From positions 558,001-622,000 of the forward strand of contig NZ_LT703003.1 in assembly GCF_900149695.1 (NCBI RefSeq): a DNA stretch of 64,000 nt, written 5' to 3'. Below, piece by piece: positions 25,651 to 34,318 of this stretch; position 1 is the stretch's first letter; each line of letters begins with the position of its first letter. The notes beneath the pieces were generated by a model. It was not told where the DNA came from, did not search any database, and saw nothing but the letters and a program-made list of their open reading frames with translations. The stretch is from Anderseniella sp. Alg231-50 (GTDB taxonomy: Bacteria > Pseudomonadota > Alphaproteobacteria > Rhizobiales > Aestuariivirgaceae). The position numbers and the translations under genes are program-made.

Positions 25651-26430
25651 ATGACCAGCACACTCAATGGAAAAGCCGCCATCATTACCGGAGCCAGTCG
25701 TGGTATCGGCGCAGCAGCGGCAAGACAGCTTGCCGCCGAGGGTGTCTCGGTGCTGCTGGCAGCGCGCACATCATCCGAGATAGAACAGGTCGCACAGGAC
25801 ATTCGCGCCGATGGCGGAACCGCACAAACCGTCACCTGCGACGTCAGCAGTTACCCGCAAGTGGCCGCCATGGTGGCGAAATGCAAACAGGACTTTGGCC
25901 GGGTGGACATTCTGGTCAACAATGCCGGACTGATCGACCCGATTTCCCGGATGGGCGATGCCGATCCAGATGACTGGGCGAAAGTGGCCGATGTGAATTA
26001 CAAGGGGGTGTTTTTCGGCCTGCGCGCAGCCATTCCCGAAATGGAGGCTCAGGGCGACGGTACCATCATCAACATTTCTTCAGGCGCGGCTTACGGGCCG
26101 ATGGAGGGCTGGAGCCACTACTGTTCTTCCAAGGCGGCTGCGCTGATGCTGACGCGATGTGCAGACAAGGAATACGGCGGCAGGGGCATTCGCGTTGTGG
26201 GCCTGAGCCCGGGCACGGTGGCAACGGACATGCAGGTGTCCATCAAGGCATCGGGCATCAACCCGGTGAGCCAACTGGACCCGTCGGTTCACATTCCCGC
26301 TGACTGGGTCGGCAAAACGGTGGTGTGGCTGTGCAGGGAAGGCGCTGACGAGTTTGCCGGACAGGACTTTTCCCTGAAGTCCGATGAAGGCCGCGCCAGG
26401 GTCGGACTTCCCGGCCTGACGGCCGCCTGA
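25651..26430 (+). CDS. SDR family oxidoreductase
   Basis: A 259-aa classical SDR. It has TGASRGIG (residues 12-19), NNAG (about 90-93), the catalytic Ser in ISSGAAYG, and YCSSK as Tyr-x3-Lys. The Arg after TGASRG suggests NADP preference. It resembles 3-ketoacyl-ACP reductase-like enzymes, but the substrate is not determined. It is preceded by tRNA-Leu and followed by RNase D on the same strand, probably without shared function. Confidence 0.85.
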   Translation: MTSTLNGKAAIITGASRGIGAAAARQLAAEGVSVLLAARTSSEIEQVAQDIRADGGTAQTVTCDVSSYPQVAAMVAKCKQDFGRVDILVNNAGLIDPISRMGDADPDDWAKVADVNYKGVFFGLRAAIPEMEAQGDGTIINISSGAAYGPMEGWSHYCSSKAAALMLTRCADKEYGGRGIRVVGLSPGTVATDMQVSIKASGINPVSQLDPSVHIPADWVGKTVVWLCREGADEFAGQDFSLKSDEGRARVGLPGLTAA

Positions 26431-26517
26431 CACCATCACCGAAGTGTTGCCAATGAGGCGGCTTGTGTTATAGCCCATGGGTAAATCGCAGTCAGACAAG
26501 CAAGGCAAAAAGCAAAA

Positions 26518-27132
26518 ATGGCAGTCAAGATACACCAGGGCGACCTGCCCGACGGACTGGACTTCGGATCGAGTGTGGCGGTTGATACCGAAACCATGGG
26601 ACTGCATGCCCATCGTGACAAGCTGTGCGTGGTGCAACTGTCCGCCGGCGATGATGATGCTCATCTGGTGCAGCTTGATCGCAAGACCTATCATGCGCCG
26701 CGCCTGAAAGCACTGATGGAAGATGCAAACGTGACCAAGATCTTCCATTACGCGCGCTTTGACGTCGGCATGCTGAAAGCCTACCTGGACGTGGATACGT
26801 CACCGGTCTACTGCACCAAGATTGCCTCGCGGCTGGCCCGCACTTATACCGACAGGCATGGCCTGAAGGACCTGGTGCGCGAAATGCTGGGTATTGAGAT
26901 GTCGAAGCAGCAGCAGAGTTCCGACTGGGGCACACCGGTCTTGTCGGACGCCCAGAAGCAGTATGCCGCGCTTGACGTGATTTACCTGCATGAACTCAAG
27001 GTCAGGCTGGACCAGATGCTGCGCCGGGAAGACCGGGCCGAGCTTGCCCAGGCCTGTTTCGAGTTCCTGCCGATCCGTGCCGGTCTCGACCTTGCCGGCT
27101 GGCCGAACGAGGACATTTTTGCCCACTCATGA
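26518..27132 (+). CDS. rnd: Ribonuclease D (short form)
   Basis: A 3'-5' exoribonuclease of the DEDDy type, acting on tRNA and small structured RNA 3' ends. The catalytic residues appear as VAVDTETMG (Asp and Glu), FHYARFDVG (Asp) and QKQYAALDVIYL (Tyr-x3-Asp). At 204 aa it contains only the exonuclease domain; the HRDC domains of the E. coli enzyme are absent, as is usual in alphaproteobacteria. It lies upstream of the lpt operon, as in other Hyphomicrobiales. Confidence 0.88.
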   Translation: MAVKIHQGDLPDGLDFGSSVAVDTETMGLHAHRDKLCVVQLSAGDDDAHLVQLDRKTYHAPRLKALMEDANVTKIFHYARFDVGMLKAYLDVDTSPVYCTKIASRLARTYTDRHGLKDLVREMLGIEMSKQQQSSDWGTPVLSDAQKQYAALDVIYLHELKVRLDQMLRREDRAELAQACFEFLPIRAGLDLAGWPNEDIFAHS

Positions 27133-27241
27133 AGCTGAGGCGGCGGCTCCCGCCTTTATTCGGCAAGAATTTCCGGGCAAAACGCACGACAGACCCTGGT
27201 TGCACCCGGTATGATCCGGATGAAAGGGTGAGAAAACGGCA

Positions 27242-27934
27242 ATGATACCTGGCAGACAAGCACGACCAACCCTAAGGCGCAGGCGGCGCGGGCCTGCGAT
27301 AATGGTATGGTTGTTCATGTTGGCTGCGGCAGGTGTGTTCGGGGTTTTCCTGATCCAGGCCTCCGGCTTCGACATAGAAACCGCGACCAGCCCGGAACCG
27401 GCCGCGCCGGTAGCGGCGACGAAACAGGCGTCGGAACAGGAACGGTTTGCCGTGCAGGGTTCCGAGGTTGCCGGCTTCGACAATGACCAGCAGCCCTACA
27501 AGATTGCCGCCGTGGAAGCCAACCAGGACAAGGAACAGCCCAATCTTGTGCACATGCGGCAGGTCATCGGCCTGCTCAGGCGCACTGATGGGCGCGCCAT
27601 GGACGTGACCGCAAAAACCGGCCTGTTCAACTCCAAGGACAAATCCCTGCGGTTGTCGGGCGATGTGTCCATCAAGCTGGCCGACACGTTCACCGCCAGC
27701 ATGGACACCGCAGACATTGACGTGAAGCAGAAGGCGTTGACCTCGCAGGACGAGATCGTGGTGGTGATGGATGGCGGGGTAATCAGGTCCACCGGTGTCG
27801 ACGTTACCAACAATGGTGAACATGTGACTTTCAAAGCACGGGTTCGTGCGATATTCAACTCTGCAGCAACGCAGGACAGCCCGCCTGCCGCGCCGGTGGA
27901 AACCTCCAGTTCAAAAGGAAACCTGCAACAATGA
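27242..27934 (+). CDS. lptC: LPS export protein LptC
   Basis: Bitopic inner-membrane component of the Lpt bridge that passes lipopolysaccharide from LptB2FG to LptA. An Arg-rich N-terminus precedes one transmembrane helix (residues 21-38, MVWLFMLAAAGVFGVFLI). A periplasmic OstA-like beta domain follows (YKIAAVEANQD ... DVTAKTGLFNSKDKSLRLSGDVSI). The 230-aa length and the position directly before lptA support the call. Its stop overlaps the lptA start by 4 bp. Confidence 0.88.
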   Translation: MIPGRQARPTLRRRRRGPAIMVWLFMLAAAGVFGVFLIQASGFDIETATSPEPAAPVAATKQASEQERFAVQGSEVAGFDNDQQPYKIAAVEANQDKEQPNLVHMRQVIGLLRRTDGRAMDVTAKTGLFNSKDKSLRLSGDVSIKLADTFTASMDTADIDVKQKALTSQDEIVVVMDGGVIRSTGVDVTNNGEHVTFKARVRAIFNSAATQDSPPAAPVETSSSKGNLQQ

Positions 27935-28446
27935 AACTGAACAGGACCGGAAAACTGAACAGGACCCGTATCGCCGTTGCACTGATCGTGATGGCTGCAA
28001 GTGTTGCCGCAATGCCTGCCCATGCCCAGAAAAAGAAAAGCAAGGTCAATATCGAATCCGATCAGATGGAACTGTTCGAGAGCAAGAACCAGGCGATTTT
28101 CCGCGGCAATGTCCGTGCCCGGCAAAACAACGTCAAGTTGAATTCAACCAACCTGATCGCTACTTTTGTCAAGACCAAGAGCGGCGGAACCGATGTTACC
28201 TGGCTGGAGACAAAGGGCGGCGGGGTAAAAATCGTAACGTCGTCACAAACCATCACCGGCGACCGCATGAAGATGAACGTCAAGGCCAACACCGCCGTTG
28301 TCACAGGCAAGGTCACCGTCATCCAGGGGACCAGCGTCGTGAAAGGTGAAAAACTGAATGTGAACCTGAATACCAACGAGTCGAAATTTACAGGTGGTCA
28401 GGGAAAACGTGTCATTTTCTCTTTCGACCCTGACAAATCCAACTAG
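27931..28446 (+). CDS. lptA: Periplasmic LPS transport protein LptA
   Basis: Periplasmic bridge protein of the OstA/LptA fold that polymerises between LptC and LptD and shields the lipid A chains. A signal peptide ends at AHA near residue 31. The mature part shows IESDQMELFESKNQAIFRGNVRARQNN, the family's hallmark, then repeated beta-strand units (GDRMKMNVKANTAVVTGKVTVIQG). It has 171 residues. It lies between lptC (4-bp overlap) and lptB. Confidence 0.9.
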   Translation: MKLNRTGKLNRTRIAVALIVMAASVAAMPAHAQKKKSKVNIESDQMELFESKNQAIFRGNVRARQNNVKLNSTNLIATFVKTKSGGTDVTWLETKGGGVKIVTSSQTITGDRMKMNVKANTAVVTGKVTVIQGTSVVKGEKLNVNLNTNESKFTGGQGKRVIFSFDPDKSN

Positions 28447-28549
28447 TATTTCCCACCCCGGAAGCTCCAAACATGGTTGCTGCTTGCAAATTCAGCAATT
28501 ATTAACCATAGGGCTTCAGCAAACCTTAATCCTGTTGAGCGGTAATCAC

Positions 28550-29371
28550 GTGAAGCGAACCGGCAAGTCATCGTTTTGGTCTTCGTTGTTTGGCAGACAG
28601 GCAAAACAGCCTTCCCGCCGGACATTTACAAGACCGGGAACTGCGCCGACAGAAGGCCTTGTGGCGCGTAATTTGCGCAAGTCCTTCAAACGGCGGCCAG
28701 TAACCAGGGATGTCAGCGTGTCGGTCCGCCGTGGAGAAGCTGTAGGGTTGCTTGGCCCGAATGGCGCAGGGAAAACGACGGTGTTTTACATGATCACCGG
28801 CCTGATCGCTGCCGATTCCGGGACCATATCGCTCGATGGGGAAGATATCACTGACTTGCCGATGTATCAGCGAGCCAGGCTGGGAATTGGATATCTGCCA
28901 CAGGAAGCGTCGGTTTTCCGGGCACTTACGGTTGAGGACAATATTCGCGCGGTGCTGGAACTACACGTTCCCGATCGCACTGAGCGCGAGCGTAAGTTGC
29001 GTGGGTTACTAAATGAGTTTCAGATCACACATATCACGAATTCGCCAGCTATGGCATTGTCTGGCGGAGAACGACGCAGGGTTGAGATTGCCAGAGCCCT
29101 TGCCGCAAATCCCCGATTCATACTGCTCGACGAACCCTTCGCAGGGATTGATCCAATTGCGATCAATGATATTCGCCAACTGGTGCGACAGCTCACCTCT
29201 AGGGGCCTCGGGGTGCTTATTACGGATCACAACGTCCGAGAAACCCTCGAGATCATTGATCGCGCCCTTATCATCCATGAAGGCCACGTATTAATGGAAG
29301 GTACACCACAACAGATCGTTGCGCATCCCGATGTGCGACGTCTTTACCTTGGTGAAGGTTTCAGCCTTTAA
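28550..29371 (+). CDS. lptB: LPS export ABC transporter ATPase LptB
   Basis: Cytoplasmic ATPase that powers LPS extraction. Walker A GPNGAGKTT, signature LSGGERRRVEIARAL, Walker B RFILLDEPFAGID and the H-loop TDHN are complete. The likely start is the GTG at 28550 (VKRTGKSSFW), giving 273 aa with a basic N-terminal extension before the ABC domain; the frame is open back to 28394 but that part overlaps lptA. From about 28980 onward, codon choice is visibly less GC-biased than in the neighbouring genes (for example CGT, TTA and CTA codons). Confidence 0.92.
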   Translation: MKRTGKSSFWSSLFGRQAKQPSRRTFTRPGTAPTEGLVARNLRKSFKRRPVTRDVSVSVRRGEAVGLLGPNGAGKTTVFYMITGLIAADSGTISLDGEDITDLPMYQRARLGIGYLPQEASVFRALTVEDNIRAVLELHVPDRTERERKLRGLLNEFQITHITNSPAMALSGGERRRVEIARALAANPRFILLDEPFAGIDPIAINDIRQLVRQLTSRGLGVLITDHNVRETLEIIDRALIIHEGHVLMEGTPQQIVAHPDVRRLYLGEGFSL

Positions 29372-29554
29372 TATCCCGCAGACAAGTGCCGTGAACGACT
29401 GAAGCGCAGATTATGTCGCCGGGCGCGAGATCAGCATGGTTTTGGTGTAACGAAAAAACCGCCTGCCTGGTCGTTTTTATAGTGTTGGAGCAACTTTACG
29501 GGTCCCGCAAACCCTCATGTTACTCCGGTTTGTTGTGCGGGGAGTATGCCAGCG

Positions 29555-31138
29555 ATGGCGTTGAGTCAAAAATTGCAGATGCGCCAGGGCCAGTCCCTGG
29601 TCATGACGCCGCAACTGCAGCAGGCCATCAAGCTGCTGCAGATGTCGAATTTTGAGCTGCAGGCATATGTGGAAAGCGAGCTGGAGTCGAACCCGTTGCT
29701 GGAGCGCGACGAGCGCGATGAAGCAGGCCGGGATATTGTGTCCGACAGCGACGGACAAACCGTTTCCGACGATGCTGCCGCCGGTACGGAACTGAAAGAT
29801 ACCGCAGACCAGATCGCATCGGGTGAAAATACCCCGGAAAACCTCGACCAGTTCGATACCGGTCTTGAAAACGTCTACGCCGATGAAGCCACCGCCGATA
29901 AAATCAACCGTGAAGCCGCAGACCCCATGGGGATGCAGGATTCAGGCTGGCAGTTGTCCAGCACGGGCAATACGGCAGGCGGCAATGGTAGTGGCGGCGG
30001 CGGTGGTTATGACGGCGAGATGGCCTTCGACGCAACGCTTGCCAGCGAAAGCACGCTTGCTGACCACCTGACCGAACAACTTCACCTTACCGTGTCTGAT
30101 CCTGCCATGCGCATGATTGGCGCACACCTGATCGGGCTGGTGAATGAAGCAGGTTACCTGACCGGCGACGTTGCAACGGTTGCCGACACACTGGGCGCAA
30201 CCGTTGATCTTGTCGAACAGACCCTGGCCATCGTGCAGACGTTCGATCCGCCCGGTATCCTGGCGCGTGATCTGAAGGAATGCCTGGCCATCCAGCTCAG
30301 GGAACGCGACCGGTTTGACCCCGCCATGCAGGTTTTCATCGACAATCTCGACCTGCTTGCCAAGCATGATTTCGCGCGGCTCAAGACCATGTGCAAAGTT
30401 GATATGGATGACCTGCGCGACATGGCCGACGAGGTCCGGTCGCTGAACCCGAAACCCGGCAATGTGTTTGGATCGATTGTGGTGCAACCGGTTGTCCCGG
30501 ATGTTATTGTGCGCCCTGCCCCGGATGGCAGCTGGGCTGTTGAACTGAACACCGAAACGCTGCCGCGGGTATTGGTCAACAACCAGTATTTTGCGCAGGT
30601 GAGCCGTGGCACGACGCGTGACGCGGACAAGCTGTACCTGTCGGACTGCATGTCCAATGCAACCTGGCTGGTGAAGAGCCTGGACCAGCGCGCGCGCACA
30701 ATTCTGGCGGTCGCACGCGAAATCGTGCGCCAGCAGGATGCCTTCCTGATGTACGGCGTGGAGCATTTGCGGCCGCTCAATCTCAAAACGGTTGCCGACG
30801 CCATTTCCATGCATGAGTCCACGATCAGCCGCGTCACGTCGAACAAATATTTCGAAACCCCGCGCGGCGTGTTCGAGCTGAAATACTTCTTCACGACCGC
30901 AATTTCTTCCTCAGCCGGCGGTGATGATCATTCTGCCGAATCCGTGCGGCACAAGATCCGGGCCATGATCGACGAGGAAACCGCTGCGAAAATACTTTCA
31001 GACGATCAGATCGTCGAAATGCTGCGGGCGGAAGGCATCGATATCGCACGGCGCACAGTGGCGAAATACCGCGAAGCCATGCAAATTCCGTCCTCGATCA
31101 TGCGGCGGCGCCAGAAACGCATGCTTGAGGCCGGCTAG
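29555..31138 (+). CDS. rpoN: RNA polymerase sigma-54 factor RpoN
   Basis: Alternative sigma factor for -24/-12 promoters, activated by enhancer-binding ATPases. The N-terminal activator-interacting region I (LSQKLQMRQGQSLVMTPQLQQAIKLLQ) is followed by an acidic, glycine-rich linker (about residues 50-145). The core-binding domain comes next, and the C-terminal RpoN box region ends ARRTVAKYREAMQIPSS. The ATG at 29555 has GGGGAG about 10 bp upstream; an ATG three codons earlier is too close to it. The order lptB-rpoN-hpf-ptsN is classical in proteobacteria. Confidence 0.95.
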   Translation: MALSQKLQMRQGQSLVMTPQLQQAIKLLQMSNFELQAYVESELESNPLLERDERDEAGRDIVSDSDGQTVSDDAAAGTELKDTADQIASGENTPENLDQFDTGLENVYADEATADKINREAADPMGMQDSGWQLSSTGNTAGGNGSGGGGGYDGEMAFDATLASESTLADHLTEQLHLTVSDPAMRMIGAHLIGLVNEAGYLTGDVATVADTLGATVDLVEQTLAIVQTFDPPGILARDLKECLAIQLRERDRFDPAMQVFIDNLDLLAKHDFARLKTMCKVDMDDLRDMADEVRSLNPKPGNVFGSIVVQPVVPDVIVRPAPDGSWAVELNTETLPRVLVNNQYFAQVSRGTTRDADKLYLSDCMSNATWLVKSLDQRARTILAVAREIVRQQDAFLMYGVEHLRPLNLKTVADAISMHESTISRVTSNKYFETPRGVFELKYFFTTAISSSAGGDDHSAESVRHKIRAMIDEETAAKILSDDQIVEMLRAEGIDIARRTVAKYREAMQIPSSIMRRRQKRMLEAG

Positions 31139-31232
31139 GCCACTACGGGTGCGCTTGAACAAGCTGCAAAACCGTAGCTCTGTCGTCGAAAAGCAGGCGG
31201 CAAAACTTTCCCACATTCTTTTCATAGGCTGA

Positions 31233-31261
31233 TTGACAAGCTGGCCGGGTGGCAATAGGTT
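31233..31261 (+). promoter_or_regulatory. Putative sigma-70 promoter for hpf-ptsN
   Basis: TTGACA (31233-31238), 17 bp, TAGGTT (31256-31261), in the 276-bp gap after rpoN and about 150 bp before hpf. The -35 is perfect and the -10 weak. Confidence 0.4.
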
Positions 31262-31414
31262 CCGCGCGCCTTGATCGGAAAAGACAGATTCACAGCAGCA
31301 AAACGAACACCAGTTCCGAAACGCGCTTAAGCAGGTCCGATCGAAACAGTCAATATTGAAAATGTAATCGGCTTTCGACAGACTTGGTCTTCGAAGAAGG
31401 GGTAATCCTAAATC

Positions 31415-31987
31415 ATGCAGATTCAGATAACCGGCAAAAACCTCGACATCGGCGACGCATTGCGTGAGCATGTCGAAGGACGCATCCACAATGATGTTGC
31501 AAAATATTTTGACGGTATCGTTCGCTGCCTGGTGGTGGTGGAAAAACAGCGCTCCGGCTTCGACTGCGAAATCACCCTGCATCTGACAACAGGTCTTTCG
31601 CTCAATGCCAACGGCAACGGCGGCGATGCTCACAGCGCGGCAGATACAGCCGTCGGGCATCTGGAAAAACGGCTGCGCCGCTACAAAAGACGCCTGAAGG
31701 ATCATCACCTTGCCCGCAAGGAACCGGTGAACGCGGTCCCTGCGGCTGCTTACGTCCTGCAGGCAGATGCTGAGGGCGCAACAGAAGAACCGGTTGATCT
31801 GAACCCTGTTATCATAGCAGAATCAACAGCCAGTATTGATGAGCTGTCGGTTGGGGAGGCCGTCATGAAGCTTGATTTCACGAATGAACAATTTGTGCTT
31901 TTCCGCAATGGCCGCAATGGCAGCTTAAATGTAGTCTACAAGCGCAAAGACGGAAATGTCGGGTGGTTGGACCCTGGTGGGAACTAG
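31415..31987 (+). CDS. hpf: Ribosome hibernation promoting factor, long form
   Basis: Binds the 30S decoding region and dimerises ribosomes in stationary phase. The N-terminal HPF/RaiA domain (MQIQITGKNLDIGDALREHVEGRI ... LEKRLRRYKRRLKDHH) is joined by an Ala/Glu linker to the C-terminal dimerisation domain (about 125-185), which ends FRNGRNGSLNVVYKRKDGNVGWLDP. The 190-aa length identifies the long type, which forms 100S ribosomes without RMF. It follows rpoN and precedes ptsN. Confidence 0.93.
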   Translation: MQIQITGKNLDIGDALREHVEGRIHNDVAKYFDGIVRCLVVVEKQRSGFDCEITLHLTTGLSLNANGNGGDAHSAADTAVGHLEKRLRRYKRRLKDHHLARKEPVNAVPAAAYVLQADAEGATEEPVDLNPVIIAESTASIDELSVGEAVMKLDFTNEQFVLFRNGRNGSLNVVYKRKDGNVGWLDPGGN

Positions 31988-32074
31988 CACACTGACCTGC
32001 TGAACGCCTTTAGCCTTCCGGACCCTCGCCGGACCGGATTCTGATACACAAAGTGCATGGAGTTTCAGTCAATC

Positions 32075-32545
32075 ATGCAATTGTCGAACATAATTTCCAG
32101 TAATGCCGTACTGCCTAATCTCAAGGCATCCAGCAAACGCCAATTGCTGCAGGAACTGGCTCAGGAAGGCGCTCGGCTTTCCGGACTCGATACGCAAGTC
32201 ATCTTCGAAACCCTGTTGAGGCGCGAAAAACTGGGATCGACCGGCCTTGGACAGGGCATTGCCATTCCGCACGGAAAATTCCAGGCACTGGAAAAAGTGC
32301 ACGGCCTGTTCGCCAGGCTGGCCACGCCGGTCAAATTTGATTCCGTCGACGACAATCCCGTCGATCTGGTGTTTTTGCTGCTGGCTCCGGAAAGCGCCGG
32401 CGCAGACCATCTGAAAGCACTGGCGCGTATTTCACGCCTGCTGCGCGATGCCACCGTCGTGGAAAAACTGCGCGGCACGGACAAGGCGGAAGGACTTTAT
32501 GCGATTTTGACCGAACCAGCCGCATCGGCGCCGCATGCCGCGTGA
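32075..32545 (+). CDS. ptsN: PTS-Ntr EIIA component PtsN
   Basis: Regulatory EIIA of the nitrogen PTS, phosphorylated by HPr rather than moving sugar. The phospho-acceptor is H66 in GIAIPHGKF; the rest shows the EIIA-2 fold (LVFLLLAPESAGADHLKALARISRLL). The ATG at 32075 begins MQLSNII, which fits the family; an in-frame ATG six codons earlier is less likely. Its partners, the HPr and EIIA-Man genes, are also in this window near 57 kb, together with an HPr kinase. Confidence 0.93.
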   Translation: MQLSNIISSNAVLPNLKASSKRQLLQELAQEGARLSGLDTQVIFETLLRREKLGSTGLGQGIAIPHGKFQALEKVHGLFARLATPVKFDSVDDNPVDLVFLLLAPESAGADHLKALARISRLLRDATVVEKLRGTDKAEGLYAILTEPAASAPHAA

Positions 32546-32580
32546 GCCCATGGCATGGTCCAGTCCAGGCAGGCCATACT

Positions 32581-32850
32581 CTAGTTGGGATTGATGGCGG
32601 CGAGGTCATGCTCGATGGCATTTGCGATGGCGGCTTCACGGCTGTCGGACACCGAAACCGGTGTGCCGTCGGCCAGATACAGGCAATACAGGGGTGTAGC
32701 AGGGTCAGCTGCGATTTTCTGGCCAATCATGCGCTCAACTTCCTGAGCCGGTACCTTTCGTACATAGGCCACTTCACCTAAGCCCATGTTTGCAAGCGCA
32801 ATTTCGCTTTCAGGGACTTGAGGCAACCGGTTTGTCTTGTGATCCGTCAT
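32581..32850 (-). CDS. DUF1150 family protein
   Basis: An 89-aa small protein with the DUF1150 pattern: ALANMGLGEVAYVRKV near the start, LYCLYLADGTPVSVSDSREAAIANA near the end. The family is restricted to alphaproteobacteria and is commonly next to a small heat-shock protein gene, as here (39 bp downstream of it on the same strand). Function is unknown. The ATG has AAGGAG upstream. Confidence 0.85.
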   Translation of the reverse strand: MTDHKTNRLPQVPESEIALANMGLGEVAYVRKVPAQEVERMIGQKIAADPATPLYCLYLADGTPVSVSDSREAAIANAIEHDLAAINPN

Positions 32851-32889
32851 GGTCTGGTCTCCTTCAATAATTGCGTTATCAGGCAGAAA

Positions 32890-33318
32890 TCATGACTGCT
32901 GTATCTCGATCTTGCGGACCACCCGCTGAGGTTCCGGGCGTTCCAGGTCGATGGCCAACAGCCCGTTGTCGAGGCTGGCGGACACGACATTCATGCCGTC
33001 GGCCAGCACGAAGATGCGGCGAAACTGGCGCGCGGCAATACCACGATGCAGGAACTCGCGGGTTGAATCATCTGTCTGGCGGCCTTCTATCACCAGTTCG
33101 TTGTCTTCGAGCGTCAGTTCCAGTTCTTCAGCGGAAAACCCCGCCACGGCCAGCGTAATGCGCAGTTTTTCGGCATTATCTTCACCGCTCGGCGGCTGTT
33201 TCTCGACATTGTAGGGCGGATAGCCGTCGGGAGCGGTTTTTGCAGTTCGCTCCAGCAGTCGCTCAATTTCATCAAATCCGACGAAGAAAGGCGACGGAAA
33301 GGCCGTATTACGCGTCAT
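32890..33318 (-). CDS. Small heat-shock protein, Hsp20/IbpA type
   Basis: ATP-independent holdase chaperone, 142 aa. The alpha-crystallin domain covers about 35-125 (YNVEKQPPSGEDNAEKLRITLAVAGFSAEEL ... GIAARQFRRIFVLADGMNVVSASLDNGLLAIDL), with the conserved A-x-x-x-N-G-L motif. The N-terminal FPSPFFVGFDEIERLL matches IbpA-like proteins. It is transcribed ahead of DUF1150. No convincing RpoH promoter was found by eye. Confidence 0.92.
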   Translation of the reverse strand: MTRNTAFPSPFFVGFDEIERLLERTAKTAPDGYPPYNVEKQPPSGEDNAEKLRITLAVAGFSAEELELTLEDNELVIEGRQTDDSTREFLHRGIAARQFRRIFVLADGMNVVSASLDNGLLAIDLERPEPQRVVRKIEIQQS

Positions 33319-33454
33319 TTTTCAAAGCCCTTTAACAAGCAGCTCGATGTTTAACCGGTCAGCTTTTGCGGTCTGAGCGTTCAGCCCCGCCTGTTTTCGA
33401 CCCGGCAATCAACTTCATATCTGGGATATTGTGCTACAGGCCCACAACGTCAAG

Positions 33455-33491
33455 ATGCCGGAAGTGCGCCGGCGTCTCACTTTTCCGGCAT
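33455..33491. repeat. Inverted repeat upstream of marC
   Basis: Perfect 9-bp arms ATGCCGGAA (33455-33463) and TTCCGGCAT (33483-33491) with a 19-nt loop, in the 295-bp gap between the divergent hsp20 and marC genes. No T-run follows. It may be a hairpin in the marC leader or an operator; nothing else is recognised in this gap. Confidence 0.5.
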
Positions 33492-33613
33492 TCGGGCGAC
33501 ATTCCGCGTTTACTCCCTATGAAGAATAAATGTCTTCCGGTGCTGGTGATTGACCTGCGAACATGGTCTATGGGAGATCAGTGAACTATGGCAGCGGGGC
33601 TGAGAACACACCG

Positions 33614-34240
33614 ATGCAAGCGATTTTCGAGCAATTTGTCACCCTGTGGGTGGTTATTGACCCGATCGGCACAATTCCGGTTTTTGTAGCCGTTACGGCC
33701 AGTATTGAAGCGAAAAAACGCAACCGGGTGGCAGTCCATGCCGCCGTGCTGGCGATCTGCGTGTTGATGTTCTTCCTGGTGGCCGGGCAATTCCTCATCG
33801 ATGCACTGGGCATCGGCCTGCCCGCCTTCCAGATCGCCGGTGGCCTCATCCTGTTCCTGTTCGCGCTGACGATGATTTTCGGCGACTCAAAACCGAAACA
33901 GGAAATCAGCAAGCTGGAGGCCGAAGAAGAACCGGAAAGCCCGGCCGTGTTTCCATTGGCAGTACCGTCACTGGCCTCGCCCGGTGCAATGCTGGCAGTT
34001 GTTCTGCTCACCGACAACAACCGGTTCAGCTTCGCCGAGCAGGCGGTAACGGCCGGCATCCTGGTTGCGGTGGTTGGCGTGGCGCTTGTTCTGATGCTGA
34101 TGGCAGCGCCGATTCTGAAACTGATCGGCACCAGCGGCGCCGCGATCGTCAGTCGCGTGATGGGAATGATCCTGGCCGCGGTTGCCGTCGACAATGTCAT
34201 CAGCGCCGTCCTGGAACTGATAAAAATCAATACCGCGTGA
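33614..34240 (+). CDS. MarC family integral membrane protein
   Basis: A 208-aa inner-membrane protein with six hydrophobic helices. The family signature VVIDPIGTIPVF is in the first helix, and PLAVPSLASPGAMLAVVLL in the centre repeats the pattern. MarC proteins were once tied to antibiotic resistance, but no such role is established; transport of small molecules is a guess. The ATG at 33614 (MQAIFEQFVTLW) fits the family better than an in-frame ATG 17 codons upstream. Confidence 0.87.
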   Translation: MQAIFEQFVTLWVVIDPIGTIPVFVAVTASIEAKKRNRVAVHAAVLAICVLMFFLVAGQFLIDALGIGLPAFQIAGGLILFLFALTMIFGDSKPKQEISKLEAEEEPESPAVFPLAVPSLASPGAMLAVVLLTDNNRFSFAEQAVTAGILVAVVGVALVLMLMAAPILKLIGTSGAAIVSRVMGMILAAVAVDNVISAVLELIKINTA

Positions 34241-34262
34241 CAATCGTTCAGCCACATGAAAA

Positions 34263-34287
34263 CGGCCGCCTGCAGGACAGGCGGCCG
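34263..34287 (-). terminator. Intrinsic terminator between marC and the aminotransferase
   Basis: A 10-bp perfect stem, CGGCCGCCTG with CAGGCGGCCG, and a 5-nt loop. On the minus strand it is followed by TTTTC, so it best serves the aminotransferase transcript; it could also stop marC on the plus strand. Confidence 0.75.
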
Positions 34288-34318
34288 AAGTGTCTCTTTA
34301 CTGACGGCTGAGTTGTGC

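Noticed and set aside
25451-25660. tRNA-Leu as an integration site for a mobile element
   Set aside because: No integrase, no direct repeat of the tRNA 3' end and only ordinary chromosomal genes follow.
27205-27241. Fourth sigma-E promoter upstream of lptC (TGATCC near 27212)
   Set aside because: The base block 16 bp downstream is AAACGG rather than CGT(T/A), so it lacks a -10 element of the type shared by the three accepted sites.
29942-30894. Long minus-strand ORFs of 246 and 290 codons opposite rpoN
   Set aside because: They lie wholly inside rpoN, overlap each other in different frames and show codon-bias mirror composition; rpoN is unambiguous.
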